Origin: Cladosporium sp. IMV 00045
Lineage: Eukaryota > Ascomycota > Dothideomycetes > Cladosporiales > Cladosporiaceae
Length of the DNA: 18,103 bases
Direction: 5' to 3'
Assembly (NCBI GenBank): GCA_001931905.2
Contig: MSJI02000126.1
Span: forward strand, 1 to 18,103
In this document: in pieces, positions 1-9,724 of the stretch
Numbering within the stretch: position 1 is the stretch's first letter
Layout: each line of letters starts with the position of its first letter
Made by a program: the position numbers and the translations under genes
The notes under the pieces: generated by a model
What the model was told of the DNA's origin: nothing
The model's input: only the letters and a program-made list of their open reading frames with translations
Database searches by the model: none

Positions 1-1642
1 AAAAAGGAGTGACAATGCCTGAAGAGGCCGGTATTTTGGGCTAGTAGAGCTGGCAGTAAGGAAAGACGACGGTAGGTCGAGAAGAAACAAGCAGGCTGGA
101 GGGTCTCATATCAAAATCCGGAGGTGAAGAAGCATGCTGGGGGCAAATCTAAGGTAGGAAGGACTGGACTGACTGATCTAAGTTAGGCAAACACTAGTCT
201 GAGGCTGGCGCATGGCATCTATTCGTCGAAAGGCCAGGATCGGGTTGTCATTGCACGGCCAGGCCAGTCCTAGAAAGAGGGCACGAGCCTGCGGAGAGAG
301 ATGAAAGGTGCGGACTGGGATGGTCGTTGGATCACGCTTGGTGGCTGAAACAGCCGCCAGTAAGTGCTGCTAACGTTCCTGCCCCGAATTGCTGGTCACT
401 CGGGATCACGAAAGCATACCTATATGAGAGTCTTGTGTCCAGCAGGCGGACGCCGACGAGTCTCTCTACCGTGGTATACAGGTGGGATGCTGCAGGTCGA
501 CAAGCAGGCCGTCAGCAGTTTGGACGACCACAGGGAGTGCCGACGTAGCACTGCGTACGGGATATCCGTAGCGTGACGAAAACAATCAACGCTCGATCCA
601 AGCCACATGAAACGCTGTGGGCGCTTCGGACATCGATGCGGAAGGGGACATGAAGGGACATGACGCGCTCGTGGCAGTGTCGTTGTGCGATGTGTGATCG
701 GTCTGGACTACTAAGGTGGAAGATCAGGGGCCGTCGTCTTCTGCAAAGGTCGCGCGTTCGGCTAGCTGCAGGCATTCTCCGGATTTGCATTCTCGTTCCT
801 GAACATCATAATCATCACCACCATCGTCCGACCGTTCGGATTGGCAACTGTCTGCTCGTCCTTCTTCATTCGTGCCCGAGCACAGGCGACAGAGCAGGCC
901 ATGCTCCCCGAATTGGACTGCCGTACTTACACTTCCGCCAAAATCGTGAGGCTTGTCCCAGACACCCGGCCTTTTCTGGCACCTGGGCAACGTTGAGCGT
1001 ATGAAACGGCGGCTGGTGGCTGGCCAATGGCATTCCTGGTCTTCCATGTCACAAACGATCGGCCTACGTATGTCCTATCTTCCACATTCGATCAGGATAT
1101 GTCCTGTCGTGAGTGCCGTGCAAGCATCAGCCCATCGGACTATGGAACCAGACGTCTGGGACCAGAACCTTATGTTCGGTCAAATTGCGAAACCGATCTT
1201 CTGTTCTGTATGAGGAAAGCCGTGAGCCATGCGTCTAGCGTTCGTGTTGCAGGTTCGTCATAATTGAACCAGGGAGATGAAGGACCGCAAGAACACCTCA
1301 TTATTGTTCAACGTTGAGAGCATTGTGCTCTGCGAAGCCGAGTTACGCAGCTTTGATGAAATAATCCTAGGAGAAGCAATCGGAGCCTATACTTCCTAGC
1401 TTTCTTACACTACACTCGAGCAATGTGACAGCGAATCAACTTTCGTTGGGCTGGATTTGTTGGGCGAAGATGGGATGAATATTGCACAACTCAGAGAAGC
1501 CCTTGTTCATTATTTGTTCATTAAGAAATTCATAAAAGAATTCCCATCGCATATTGACGTACCTGAAGAAAGCCGAGACCATTCTTCGTCCCGCTTCTCC
1601 TCCTTAATCAAGGGCTGACCGCCGAAAACGAGGGCTCAACTG

Positions 1643-1684
1643 CTGTCAAACAACTCATGCAAGACTGTCAAACAACTCATGCAA
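1643..1684. repeat. 22-bp tandem direct duplication
   Basis: A 22-bp unit beginning CTGTCAAACAACTCATGCAA occurs at 1643-1664 and again, for 20 identical bases, at 1665-1684. It is a simple head-to-tail duplication in non-coding DNA, about 450 bp upstream of the SMP-C2 gene. Confidence 0.9.
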
Positions 1685-1833
1685 CGATACCTGATTCAAT
1701 GAGCGCGACTAGAACTTTCCAATCTGCAGCATCGAACAAAATTTCGAGTAATAAGATCAAATATCCCATGTGCTCGCGCCACGCAACTCTCAGAATCACA
1801 GACACCCACCGTCATCCTGCCAGCTCACCATTG

Positions 1834-1844
1834 CACGTGACGTC
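1834..1844 (+). promoter_or_regulatory. Overlapping E-box (CACGTG) and CRE-like (TGACGTC) site
   Basis: CACGTG at 1834-1839 overlaps TGACGTC at 1838-1844, about 290 bp upstream of the SMP-C2 start codon. CACGTG is the core bound by bHLH factors, and TGACGTC is most of a bZIP CRE site. Function is inferred from motif identity and position only. Confidence 0.4.
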
Positions 1845-2038
1845 GCGCAGCCAGTCAAAAGATCGACACAAACAATGATGAAATATCAAGGGAAACTTGG
1901 TTCTGGCGGCGAGACTTCACGCATATCTTTTACACTGCCACAAAATGGCCCCGCGTATGCAATCACAGTGCATGTCACTCGGAGCTTGATGTTTGCTTGA
2001 TGTATCCCAAGCTACTGCTGTCGCGTATTCATTAGTTC

Positions 2039-2046
2039 TATAAGAG
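2039..2046 (+). promoter_or_regulatory. TATA box of the SMP-C2 gene
   Basis: TATAAGAG lies 94 bp upstream of the ATG at 2133. This leaves room for a transcription start near 2070 and a 5' leader of roughly 60 nt that is rich in C and A, as is usual in filamentous fungi. Confidence 0.6.
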
Positions 2047-2132
2047 AGGCTATTTCTTCACACGGTCAAACACCTAATCCAATTCTACCAACATCCCCTC
2101 ACCTCACAAACCCATCATTAATAGCCATCATC

Positions 2133-3890
2133 ATGTCGTCCAACCTCGTGGAAAAGCTAACCTCGACACCGGAAGGCGAGCAAGCCAGTAAGTAGCAACC
2201 AAAAAATTATCCATCTCACAAAGAAAATAGTCAACAATTCGCCATACTTCACCTCAATACAATCATTGCATTATACTAACGCGCGCCCAGCCTTCCTTAA
2301 CGACATCGTCAAATACCTCTGGCCCAACATCGCCGCCGCCACCTCTCAAATGACCAAAGACATCGCCGAGCCCATGTTCAAATCCATGCTTCCCGGCCCT
2401 CTGGCTTCCCTGCACTTCACCAAACTCGATTTGGGCAAAGTACCTTTCCGTTTTCACGACGTGGTCGTCACACAGACGGAGACGCAGGGCATTAAACTCG
2501 ATATGAATGTCGATTGGGATGGAGAGCTGGACGTCAAGCTGGATGCTGACATGATGCCGGAGCTTGTGAGTTTGATTTATGTGCTCGTTGGTCTGATTGG
2601 AAAATGCTGATTACGGATGGCGTAGGGTGTCAGACATGTCAAGCTCCGTGGGCGGTTGTCTGTCCTGCTGGCTCCTTTGACGAATGTCATTCCCTTGGTA
2701 ATAATCCTTCCCCAAGAACTCCTAAAACTCCAAAAAACCAAAACTAACACCCTACAAAGATCGGCGCCGCACAAATCTCCTTCATCAACCCGCCATCCCT
2801 CCACCTCGACTTCACCGGCGCCGCCAACGTGGCCGACTTCGACCTAATCGACGGCACAGTCCGCTCCACACTCCTCTCCATAATCAACAGCATGGCGACG
2901 CTCCCCAACCGCTACCTCCTCACCCTTTCCAACACCAACGACTACTTCGCCACCCACCTGCCACCCCTCGGCGTGCTTCGCCTCCGTGTCGAGAAAGCCT
3001 GGGACTTCGCTGAAGAAGCGCAAGGCAAAGCGCGCAAACTCCTATCTAAGATCACGCGCGCCGCGCCCGATTGCTACGTAAAAGCTTCCCTAGGCGCCGA
3101 GGAGCCCTGGCAGACGGCCACGAGAGATAACACCGTGCACCCCTCCTGGAACGAAACAAAAGATTTCGTCGTTACCGATTTCGCCCAGGAAGTCAAACTC
3201 GAGCTGTTCGACAAAGACGTCAACGGCGACGACGAGCTGGGCGTCGCCTTCGCAAGCGTCAAAGACCTCCTCCTCCAGCCCGAAGGGCGCATGGAACTCT
3301 CCCTCCTCGACGACGAAGGCGGCTCCGAGACAGGCGGCAAAATCGCCATCTCGAGCGAATACTACCCTCTCGAAACGTCCACCGAAACCAGCAAGAAGAG
3401 CCTCTCCCACCCCTCCCCTTCCTCCCTCATGCACAGCGAAAACTCCAACCACCTCAGCGGAATCGCCAGCGTGCTGATCGCCGGCGCCTACAACCTGCAA
3501 GGCCTGCGGGACAAACTCCAACCCAGCGTCAAGGTGTCCTGGACGGGTTCTGGGTCAAGCCCGGGAACGGTGCAGGAGTTCCGCACGGCGGTCAAGTCCG
3601 ACGCGCCGGGCACGGATATTGCGAATCCGTCTTTCGATCAGGGCTTCCGATTCCCGCTCACGGGGGATATGGCGGGGAGTTCTGGGGGTTTCCGTATTGA
3701 GTTGATGGATGGGGAGCAGGTGGTTGGTGGGGTGGATGTGTCTTTTAAGGATGTGTTGAGCGCGGAGGGCATGGTTGTTAGGGAGAAGTTTGAGGTCGGT
3801 GCCGGCGGTGCGAGTGTGAGGGCGGCTGTCTCCTTGATGGGACTGGGTGAGAAGCATCAGGTGCAGCAGGAGACGTTGCCGCGTCGTTGA
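2133..3890 (+). CDS. SMP domain plus two C2 domains, tricalbin/E-Syt-like lipid-transfer protein (4 exons)
   Basis: The exons are 2133-2187, 2291-2565, 2626-2697 and 2760-3890, giving 510 residues. The introns of 103, 60 and 62 nt have donors GTAAGT, GTGAGT and GTAATA, and acceptors CAG, TAG and AAG, with CTAAC or CTGAT branch sites; the reading frame is kept across all joins. An SMP lipid-binding fold occupies about residues 19-200 (FLNDIVKYLWPNI, LPGPLASLHF and the 'GRLSVLL.PLTNVIP' stretch). A C2 domain follows at about 204-340, with the Ca-loop-like acidic run FDKDVNGDDELG. A divergent second C2-like domain lies at about 367-498. SMP domains shuttle glycerolipids at membrane contact sites and C2 domains bind acidic membranes. 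Unlike tricalbins and extended synaptotagmins, there is no N-terminal membrane hairpin: the SMP begins almost at residue 19. This matches a conserved filamentous-fungal family of soluble SMP-C2 proteins. The start is the first ATG after the TATA box. Confidence 0.92.
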
Positions 3891-4882
3891 AAGTGTCTTA
3901 ATTCTTACTGTGTAATGACTGCTTGAGTCCGGTCGATTATATTGGAGTCGTGTAAGTACTTTGAACAGCCTACCTTAGCTTATGCCACGAGTTCATGAAA
4001 ATGATATTGGAGCATCCGATCCGATTGAATGCGCGTTTTTATTTCTACGCCACAAGCCTCATACTATAGCAATTATTATTGAATGTTGACGCGTAAGAAA
4101 TGGCTTGACTTTGTATACGGCCTATGGCAAGTTATTAGAAACAATTTTTGGATTCACAACATCAAACTCTCCTTCTCCGGACTTGATATCACACCCTTTC
4201 TTCCATTTGCTTCTGACGAAGTTAAAACCAAGACCCGCCGTAGAAATTACAAGCACCAGAGGAACAGAATTGAACAAATCAACCAGTAATACATTTGTTT
4301 ACAAACATCCATTTAGATAAGGCCGCGCGCAAACGAAAAGACCCAGAAAGACCACCTTGCGATACCGACAAACCCAACAAGATGATACAGAAATACAAGA
4401 AAGAAAGAAAACAATACACAACAACTTGAAGAAGAACAAAAGCATGCAAAATCATCATTTCAATTTTTTCTCTCTCTCTTTTCCATCTTCCTTCTTTCCG
4501 TCTTCTCTCGCCCTATCATTCATCCTCCATGCCTCGGACAGACGGCCTCGAGGACATTTACCTGTACTCGATCGCTTTTCGCGCTTGCTTGTCCGTTTCC
4601 AAAGGGCGTAGGTAGGTATAGAAGCCCACGCTGAACTTCATCAATCACCCAATCATCGCACCGACGATCCATACCCAAAGTCTTTCCTTCCTCCCTCCTT
4701 CATCCCCATCTTCCACCTCGAATTCCTCACTTTCACATCCCCTTGATCCATCCATTCATCGATCTCCCAAAAACCAACCCGCAACCCCAAACCAACATCA
4801 TAAAACCCCCTCCCAAGAAAAAAAAAAAAAAGAAAAACAAAATAGAAAAAGTCAACATACCCCACATCAATCATCAAACACC
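3891..4882. other. Convergent intergenic region (two 3' flanks)
   Basis: This stretch separates the ends of the SMP-C2 gene (+) and the BYE1-like gene (-). It is AT-rich, with a pyrimidine-rich block around 4460-4515 and an uninterrupted run of 14 A at 4818-4831. The open frames inside (84 residues or fewer) are low-complexity and have no recognisable domain. Most of it is probably the two 3' UTRs and terminators. I see no gene. Confidence 0.6.
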
Positions 4883-7585
4883 TCACGCAGCACCCAACCT
4901 CGCAGCAAGCGCCGCAATGTCCGTGCGCGCGCCTTCATTCTCCTCGAGGATCTTTCTCAGATTCCTCAATTTCTCCTCGCCGATCTGCGGGTCGGCCGTC
5001 AGAATCTGCTGCGCCGAGGGCGTGAATTGCAAGTCTCCCAGAATCGAAGCTGCGAGGGGGTTTTGGATCTGTGGAAGGGGAGTTTGTTGCTGTGGTTGTG
5101 AGTAGGGTTGGTTTGGTTGATAGCCTCCTGCTGGAGGGGCGGGGGGTTGTGCGTTGGGGAGGGGGTATTGGGTTTGTTGCTGTTGTTGCTGGGGTGGGTA
5201 GTTTGGGGGAGTGTTTGCGGTTTGGGGTGGTGGGTTGGAGTAAGGATTGGGAGGGATGGGGCTGTTAGGTCCGGCGCCGTAAGGGTTTTGGCTCTGAGCT
5301 GGAGAGAACTGTCCGCCGGAGGCTTGCAAGGGCGAGCCTTGCGGTCCTGCGATCGAGTTGCGCATGTGTTGCGGGAGGTGGTGGCCGTTGGTTGATTGTT
5401 GCGGCTGGGAAGGAGTTTCTTGCGACACTTGGGACGGCGCTGGTGTTTGACTCTCGCTTGCTGCGCGGGCAACGACGAATGTAGCGAGCAAGAGGCGTTC
5501 TTCGACAGGACGCTTGATGGTGCAGTGTTCCAGCATCTCGATGTGATCGGGAATCTTGCCACCTGGCTCGATGGGAATGATGTATAGATCCTTCACCAAC
5601 GAAGGCTTGTCTTTGTTGACGACTGCATAACGTGAGCGCGTAGCAAAATAGTCGAAGAACTGCTGAAATGCCGCTGCGTCATCGTAGGGAGTGAATGCGA
5701 GGACCGAAACATCTGATGAACTGCTCCATTGTAGGCCGCACAGATACTCCTCAGCCTTCTGAATTTGCAGTCGACCATCGATGTTCAGCTTATCAGGAAG
5801 CATTTGCTTCCAGGGGATGGTCAGAGCCACATCGCGACCCGCAACGAATCGCGCGTTGACTGTTGGCTCGCTGTCTCCAGAACTTTGCACCAGTTTTCCA
5901 CGCCAGACAATGCTATCCTCACCTGAGGGTTCAGCAGGGGTGTAATTGTCGTCATCATCGTCCGCAAGCATACGATCGACATCGGCGTCTTCCTTGGCGC
6001 CGTCAGGGTGGTGTTGCACGGAGCTTCGACGGCGCGGCGGTACCTGCATAGGTCGGGGCGCCGCTTGTGTCGGTGACTGCGGAGTCTTCGCCCAAATACT
6101 GTTGACGTCGAATTGCTGGCTAGAAGTCCTCCTCTCGTGACCAGCATTAGAGGCCTTCTTCGCGTCAACGGTGAGCGGTGTCTGAGTCGGCTGAGTAGGC
6201 GAGCCTGGTGCGCCTTCGCGCGTCGGGCTCATGCCTGCCATTTCAGCATCCGATACGCTCTGCCTGACTGGACGTGACACTGGTGCTGAGTTTGTAGCTG
6301 CGGATTCGTCTTCAATAAGTTCGTCACCCTTGTGCGTGCGTCTGTAACGCGGTCCAGCGTCCTTCTGATCGATCGTAGCGTGGCGATCAGCGACTGCCTT
6401 TAGTGCTGCTCTCTCCTGCTGCATTTGCTCGCTTGCCATGTCGGTGGATTGCATTGTGGCCATATTGTCGGGTGTGTGAGAGCCCGACAGCAGCTCCATA
6501 GTCAAGCTCTTGTTCGTCTTCATGTTTGCGTGCAAGCTCCTGAACTGGTGAACGTAGTTGCTGTTTGCCGGTCCTTCGTGGTGCATAGTCAAAGCGTACT
6601 CAATCTTGGAAGCGTAGGAGTCGCCCAAAGATTTGCTCGTCTGGCCGTCAGGTATTCTGTATGCGCCAGCCTTCACCTGCTCGGAGATCACATCCGCGAT
6701 GATCTTGCTGAGGGCAACAGCAATGGCCTGGCGTTCTTTCGGAAGCTTGTCGATTGGTACAATAGCAGTGTCCGGATCCTCAGACGCTGTCTTGCCAACA
6801 CTCGAGGACTTGCGCTTCTTGTCCTGACGGGCGCCACGCGCCGGCTTCTCTTCAGCCGGGGTCTCAGATGCCTCCTTCGCAGGCGCCTCAGACTCCCTCT
6901 TGCGCTTGTTGCCCGATTCCTTTGTATCGGGCACAGGCGTAGGCGTCTGCTTCTGCTCTTCCGCACCAGCGCTGCTCTTCAAGTCTTTCTTCAGCCAACC
7001 GGGCTTTCCGCTCTTGGACTTGCGACTCCTGCTCATCTTCTTCTCTTGAGCGTAGATTTTATTCCTCATCTCCCAGATCTTGTCGCCGTTCTTGATGGAA
7101 GCCACAGTCTCCTCGTGGTCCTGAGGCTGGCATCGCTCGCAGAAGTAGTGTTCTCCAACCTCGTCTTCGTCTTCCGGCACGCCCATGCAGATGTTGTGCT
7201 GCCAGACGGAGCAGGCGTCGCACGACACGAAGGCGCGCTTGTCATTCTCGTTGTCGTCGCCGCAGACGCAGCGGATCTCGTCATCCTCGTCCTCTTCCTC
7301 CTCCTTCACGGGCTGGGAGGCAGCGGCTTTCTTGCTCTGCTTTCCGGTCGAGGCGGCGGCTTTGGCGGGCTTGGGGTTCGGTGTGGGCGCGGGCGAGGTG
7401 GACGCGTTCTTGTGCTGGCCCTTGGTCGCGCGGCCTGAGCGGCGCGGTTCGTCTGTTTCTGTGTCAGCATGAGCTCTCTCGCTCCGTTGTATGCCGGCGC
7501 AATCCTCCAACCGGCCGGACGCGTACGCGTCGTCGCCAATGGCTGGCGTGAGGTTCACGGGCAGTAGGCCATGCTTACCTGCCAT
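4883..7585 (-). CDS. BYE1: BYE1-like transcription factor: PHD finger, TFIIS-like central domain, SPOC domain (2 exons)
   Basis: I read the exons as 7579-7585 and 4883-7458, giving 860 residues beginning MAETDEPRRSGRATKG. The uninterrupted 900-residue frame includes an unspliced 120-nt intron. In spliced numbering, a C4HC3 PHD finger lies at about 64-112 (C66, C68, C82, C85, H90, C93, C109, C112; 'CDACSVWQHNICMG'). A TFIIS-like central domain lies at about 241-380 and a SPOC domain at about 516-667 ('VWRGKL' through 'ATFVVAR'). A Pro/Gln-rich linker and a short helical C-terminus containing QFTPSAQQIL follow. This is the domain order of yeast Bye1, whose PHD binds H3K4me3 and whose TFIIS-like domain docks on RNA polymerase II without stimulating cleavage. 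It is longer than the yeast protein because of extended Pro/Gln/Ser-rich linkers. The gene diverges from the zinc-finger gene at 8370. Confidence 0.93.
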   Translation of the reverse strand: MAGKHGLLPVNLTPAIGDDAYASGRLEDCAGIQRSERAHADTETDEPRRSGRATKGQHKNASTSPAPTPNPKPAKAAASTGKQSKKAAASQPVKEEEEDEDDEIRCVCGDDNENDKRAFVSCDACSVWQHNICMGVPEDEDEVGEHYFCERCQPQDHEETVASIKNGDKIWEMRNKIYAQEKKMSRSRKSKSGKPGWLKKDLKSSAGAEEQKQTPTPVPDTKESGNKRKRESEAPAKEASETPAEEKPARGARQDKKRKSSSVGKTASEDPDTAIVPIDKLPKERQAIAVALSKIIADVISEQVKAGAYRIPDGQTSKSLGDSYASKIEYALTMHHEGPANSNYVHQFRSLHANMKTNKSLTMELLSGSHTPDNMATMQSTDMASEQMQQERAALKAVADRHATIDQKDAGPRYRRTHKGDELIEDESAATNSAPVSRPVRQSVSDAEMAGMSPTREGAPGSPTQPTQTPLTVDAKKASNAGHERRTSSQQFDVNSIWAKTPQSPTQAAPRPMQVPPRRRSSVQHHPDGAKEDADVDRMLADDDDDNYTPAEPSGEDSIVWRGKLVQSSGDSEPTVNARFVAGRDVALTIPWKQMLPDKLNIDGRLQIQKAEEYLCGLQWSSSSDVSVLAFTPYDDAAAFQQFFDYFATRSRYAVVNKDKPSLVKDLYIIPIEPGGKIPDHIEMLEHCTIKRPVEERLLLATFVVARAASESQTPAPSQVSQETPSQPQQSTNGHHLPQHMRNSIAGPQGSPLQASGGQFSPAQSQNPYGAGPNSPIPPNPYSNPPPQTANTPPNYPPQQQQQQTQYPLPNAQPPAPPAGGYQPNQPYSQPQQQTPLPQIQNPLAASILGDLQFTPSAQQILTADPQIGEEKLRNLRKILEENEGARTDIAALAARLGAA
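7459..7578 (-). other. Predicted first intron of BYE1 (120 nt, in frame, no stop)
   Basis: On the minus strand, ATGGCAG is followed at once by a GTAAGC donor. The segment ends with a branch-like GCTGAC shortly before an ACAG acceptor. Removing 120 nt joins ATG GCA G to AA ACA GAC and gives MAETDEPRRSGRATKG, which resembles the usual N-terminus of fungal BYE1 proteins. Keeping it adds 40 unrelated residues. Because the length is a multiple of three and no stop occurs, a simple ORF caller would miss it. Confidence 0.83.
7519..7530. promoter_or_regulatory. Double MluI cell-cycle box palindrome
   Basis: ACGCGTACGCGT is two adjacent ACGCGT hexamers forming a 12-bp palindrome inside the first BYE1 intron, about 55-66 bp downstream of the ATG. 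ACGCGT is the core recognised by the MBF/APSES factors that drive G1/S genes in yeasts. A regulatory role here is inference. Confidence 0.45.
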
Positions 7586-8369
7586 GATGACGAGCGGGAC
7601 AGAGAAGCTCGAGAGGAGTCTATGGCCGTACGGACAGGTCGCTCAAGTGTATTGCGACGAGCAGAGGCGATGTGGGAAACACTTTTTGGAACACAAACAC
7701 GAGAAAACTAGCTAGGTAGACAAGGCTTGCGCCGCCGCTTGGACAGCAGCAACAGGGCCGATTAGGGCGCGTGCCAAAATGTCGTTCAGCAGTTTGGCCA
7801 CTGCAGGTATTTGCCTCCCGCGACCAGCGTGATGTCCTCCAAAGTGCTGCGCGACAGTCCGCAAGCTGTGGGTAGTGGCGCGGATGAGTGGCTGCTCACG
7901 CGACTATGTTTGTGAGGGAGGTGAGTATGTCGCGCGGTGAGTGAGGAGTGAGGCGTGCTGTTTGTCGGGAGATATATATGCGATGTTTGTGTGGTTGTTG
8001 TGAGAGGAGAGGGTGGTGGTGGCAAAGATAAGGTGAGGATTGGTTAGTAGTGGTGGTGGTACTCGCAGTAGCAGGCGGGGTGGACAGCGGTGGAAGGCGG
8101 AGGATGTTGATTGATGAAACGCGCGAGGCGGCGAGTCTCTGTCTCTGTCAGCCAAGCGGGAATAACCGAGTCTAAGCTCGACGCGCCTTCTATGTAAACT
8201 TACATCCGCCATGTAGCAACCCTTGTCCGTGAAGAAGGCCTCACACGTCATGCCATGACTTTTATTCCGTCCTTACCACGTGCCTCTGATTGATTGATTG
8301 AAAAACACAAAGAAACAAACAATAGCAACCAAAGAAGAAACAATTCAAAACAAGACCATCTCACAAGAA
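7586..8369. promoter_or_regulatory. Divergent promoter region of BYE1 and the zinc-finger gene
   Basis: These 784 bp separate two divergently transcribed genes, so both promoters should lie here. An ATATATAT run at 7972-7979 sits in GT/GA-rich DNA. GGTGGT-type repeats lie at about 8010-8060. A 13-bp palindrome with GTCATG and CATGAC arms lies at 8247-8259. CACGTG at 8277-8282 is about 88 bp upstream of the zinc-finger gene's start codon. The longest internal frame (about 115 residues on the minus strand) has a composition like its surroundings and no domain, so I do not call it a gene. Confidence 0.6.
8277..8282 (+). promoter_or_regulatory. E-box CACGTG upstream of the ZNF830-like gene
   Basis: A perfect CACGTG lies 88 bp before the ATG at 8370 in the divergent promoter region. 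It could serve either gene. The evidence is motif identity and position only. Confidence 0.35.
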
Positions 8370-8597
8370 ATGGCCTCAGAAGATCCCCGCGCCCTCCTAC
8401 GCGCCGCCCGCAAAGACCGTCGCGTCGCCCACCCCCACGCCTCCTACACCTCCACCGGCAACCTGCTCTGCAACCTATGCGAAGTACCCATCAAATCCGA
8501 AGCAGCTTGGGGAGCACACCTTCATTCCACCGGCCACACCTTGCGATTGGTGCGCGAGCAAGACGCAGCCGCCGCGCGCAAAGCCGAACTCCCCAGC

Positions 8598-8631
<34 letters not shown>

Positions 8632-9344
8632 GCAGCAATGGCAATGGAATTGGAACCAAAAAGAGAAAAGCCGGAAGCGCAGTAGACGGCGAAGATGAGG
8701 AAGAAGAAGAACGCAAACGAGTAAAAAGTCTGGAGGGTGGAGACGTCGCGAGCAGACAACATGCCGCTGCTGCTCCTACAAAGCCACAACGCGACGTGGA
8801 AAACCCTCCAACAGCACCAGCACCAGCACCAGCACCAGAACCAGCTCCCGAATCCTCAGCAGCAACCACAGCCGCCGAGCTCGACGCGCTAGAAGCCGAC
8901 CTCCAAGCTCTCGAGCGCGAAACCAGATCCCACGCTACCGCCGCCACTGCTCCCGCGAACGCGACGATTTCAGCACCATCGCAAACAGCCGAGGAACTCG
9001 CCGCTCAAGCGCGCGAGGACCTCTCCGCACAACGCGGGAAGCGCGAGGCGGAGCTGGAGGATGCCAAGGAAGAAGCCGCGCGGGCGCTGGAAGAGGAGTT
9101 TGCGGAGATGCAGACGCTTGAGGAGAGGGTGAGGAAGTTGCGGGAGAGGAGGGAAGGCTTGAGGATTGGGAGGAGTGGGCAGGCGGATGGGGGTGCTGGG
9201 GAGGAGGGGAATGGTGGAGGGGAGAGGGAGGGTGGCGGTGTGGTTGAGGAGGGTGGGAGGAATGGTGGAGAGGAGGGAGATGGTAGCGATGAGGACGATG
9301 ATGAGGAGGAGGATTTCGATGATTGGAACTTTGGAGCGAGATGA
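8370..9344 (+). CDS. ZNF830: ZNF830/CCDC16-like matrin-type zinc finger and coiled-coil protein
   Basis: A single exon encodes 324 residues. The ATG at 8370 (context AAGAAATGGCC) is preferred because the longer frame only reaches an upstream TTG. The N-terminus 'DPRALLRAARKDRRVAHPHASYTS' leads into a U1/matrin-type finger C34-x2-C37-x12-H50-x5-H56 (CNLCEVPIKSEAAWGAHLHS), typical of the ZNF830/CCDC16 family. It is followed by a poly-Asn run from (AAC)11 at 8598-8630, an Ala-Pro repeat from GCACCA units near 8811-8850, and an Ala/Glu-rich coiled coil from about residue 175 to 270. A Gly/Glu-rich acidic tail ends in FDDWNFGAR. Vertebrate ZNF830 is a nuclear protein associated with pre-mRNA splicing and genome stability; a nuclear RNA-processing role here is inferred from the family. 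The 3' end converges with the LAMTOR1-like gene. Confidence 0.85.
8598..8630 (+). repeat. (AAC)11 microsatellite encoding poly-asparagine
   Basis: Eleven uninterrupted AAC codons lie between the zinc finger and the coiled coil of the ZNF830-like protein. This uniform-codon run is a likely site of length variation between strains. Confidence 0.95.
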
Positions 9345-9724
9345 TGTGGCGATTCATCTTGCGCTTCGATCCGAGAGACGAGGATTGTAAGATCTTGGAT
9401 GATTTGCTGCCGATGAGTGTCTCCGTGAGATAGCATTCCGCTGTTCTGGATGCCCCTGACGATCTGATTGCGTTAAAACTACAATAACGATAATGATAAT
9501 GCAGACTCCCACACACACTATTAGTCGCAAACGCATGCCGTAAAAAACTACAGTGACTGGGTGAACAAATCCACCTCAAAGTTCCGTCTATTACAAAATA
9601 AAAAAAATATTCTATATACAAGTCGACTCAGCGACCAGGGTATCTCCGAAGCTAAAATGCAACATTACCTATGCAAATGCTCTATAAAAACCAAGAGTGA
9701 AATCGAGCATAGTCTCCAATCAAA
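9345..9724. other. Convergent intergenic region with A-rich polyadenylation candidates
   Basis: These 380 bp separate the stop codons of the ZNF830-like gene (+) and the LAMTOR1-like gene (-). An AATAAAAAAAATATT stretch around 9597-9611 is followed by TATATA, which is plausible polyadenylation-signal material for either gene. I see no gene. Confidence 0.55.

Larger units (their letters stand above)
1..2038. other. Gene-free left flank
   Basis: I find no supportable gene here. The open frames are short (114 residues or fewer), overlap on opposite strands and show no recognisable domain or splice-linked continuation. What can be seen is a short tandem direct repeat near 1643-1684, a doubled TTGTTCATTA at 1503-1512 and 1514-1523, and a CACGTG/TGACGTC composite site at 1834-1844 that probably belongs to the promoter of the next gene. 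A fast-evolving gene, an RNA gene or a promoter reaching in from outside the window cannot be excluded. Confidence 0.5.

Noticed and set aside
724..1047. 107-residue minus-strand frame, Asp/Glu-rich
   Set aside because: It overlaps an equally long plus-strand frame, has no domain, and no splice sites link it to neighbours.
4818..4831. Run of 14 A as a retrotransposon poly-A tail
   Set aside because: There is no adjacent reverse-transcriptase remnant and no target-site duplication was seen. A plain A tract in a 3' flank is the simpler reading.
6425..7438. 337-residue plus-strand open frame
   Set aside because: It is antisense to the PHD and TFIIS-like part of BYE1, has a Leu/Val-rich shadow composition and no domain.
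7459..7585. Unspliced 900-residue reading of BYE1 with a 42-residue N-terminal extension
   Set aside because: Good donor, branch and acceptor signals and a family-like spliced N-terminus indicate that the extra 40 residues are an intron.
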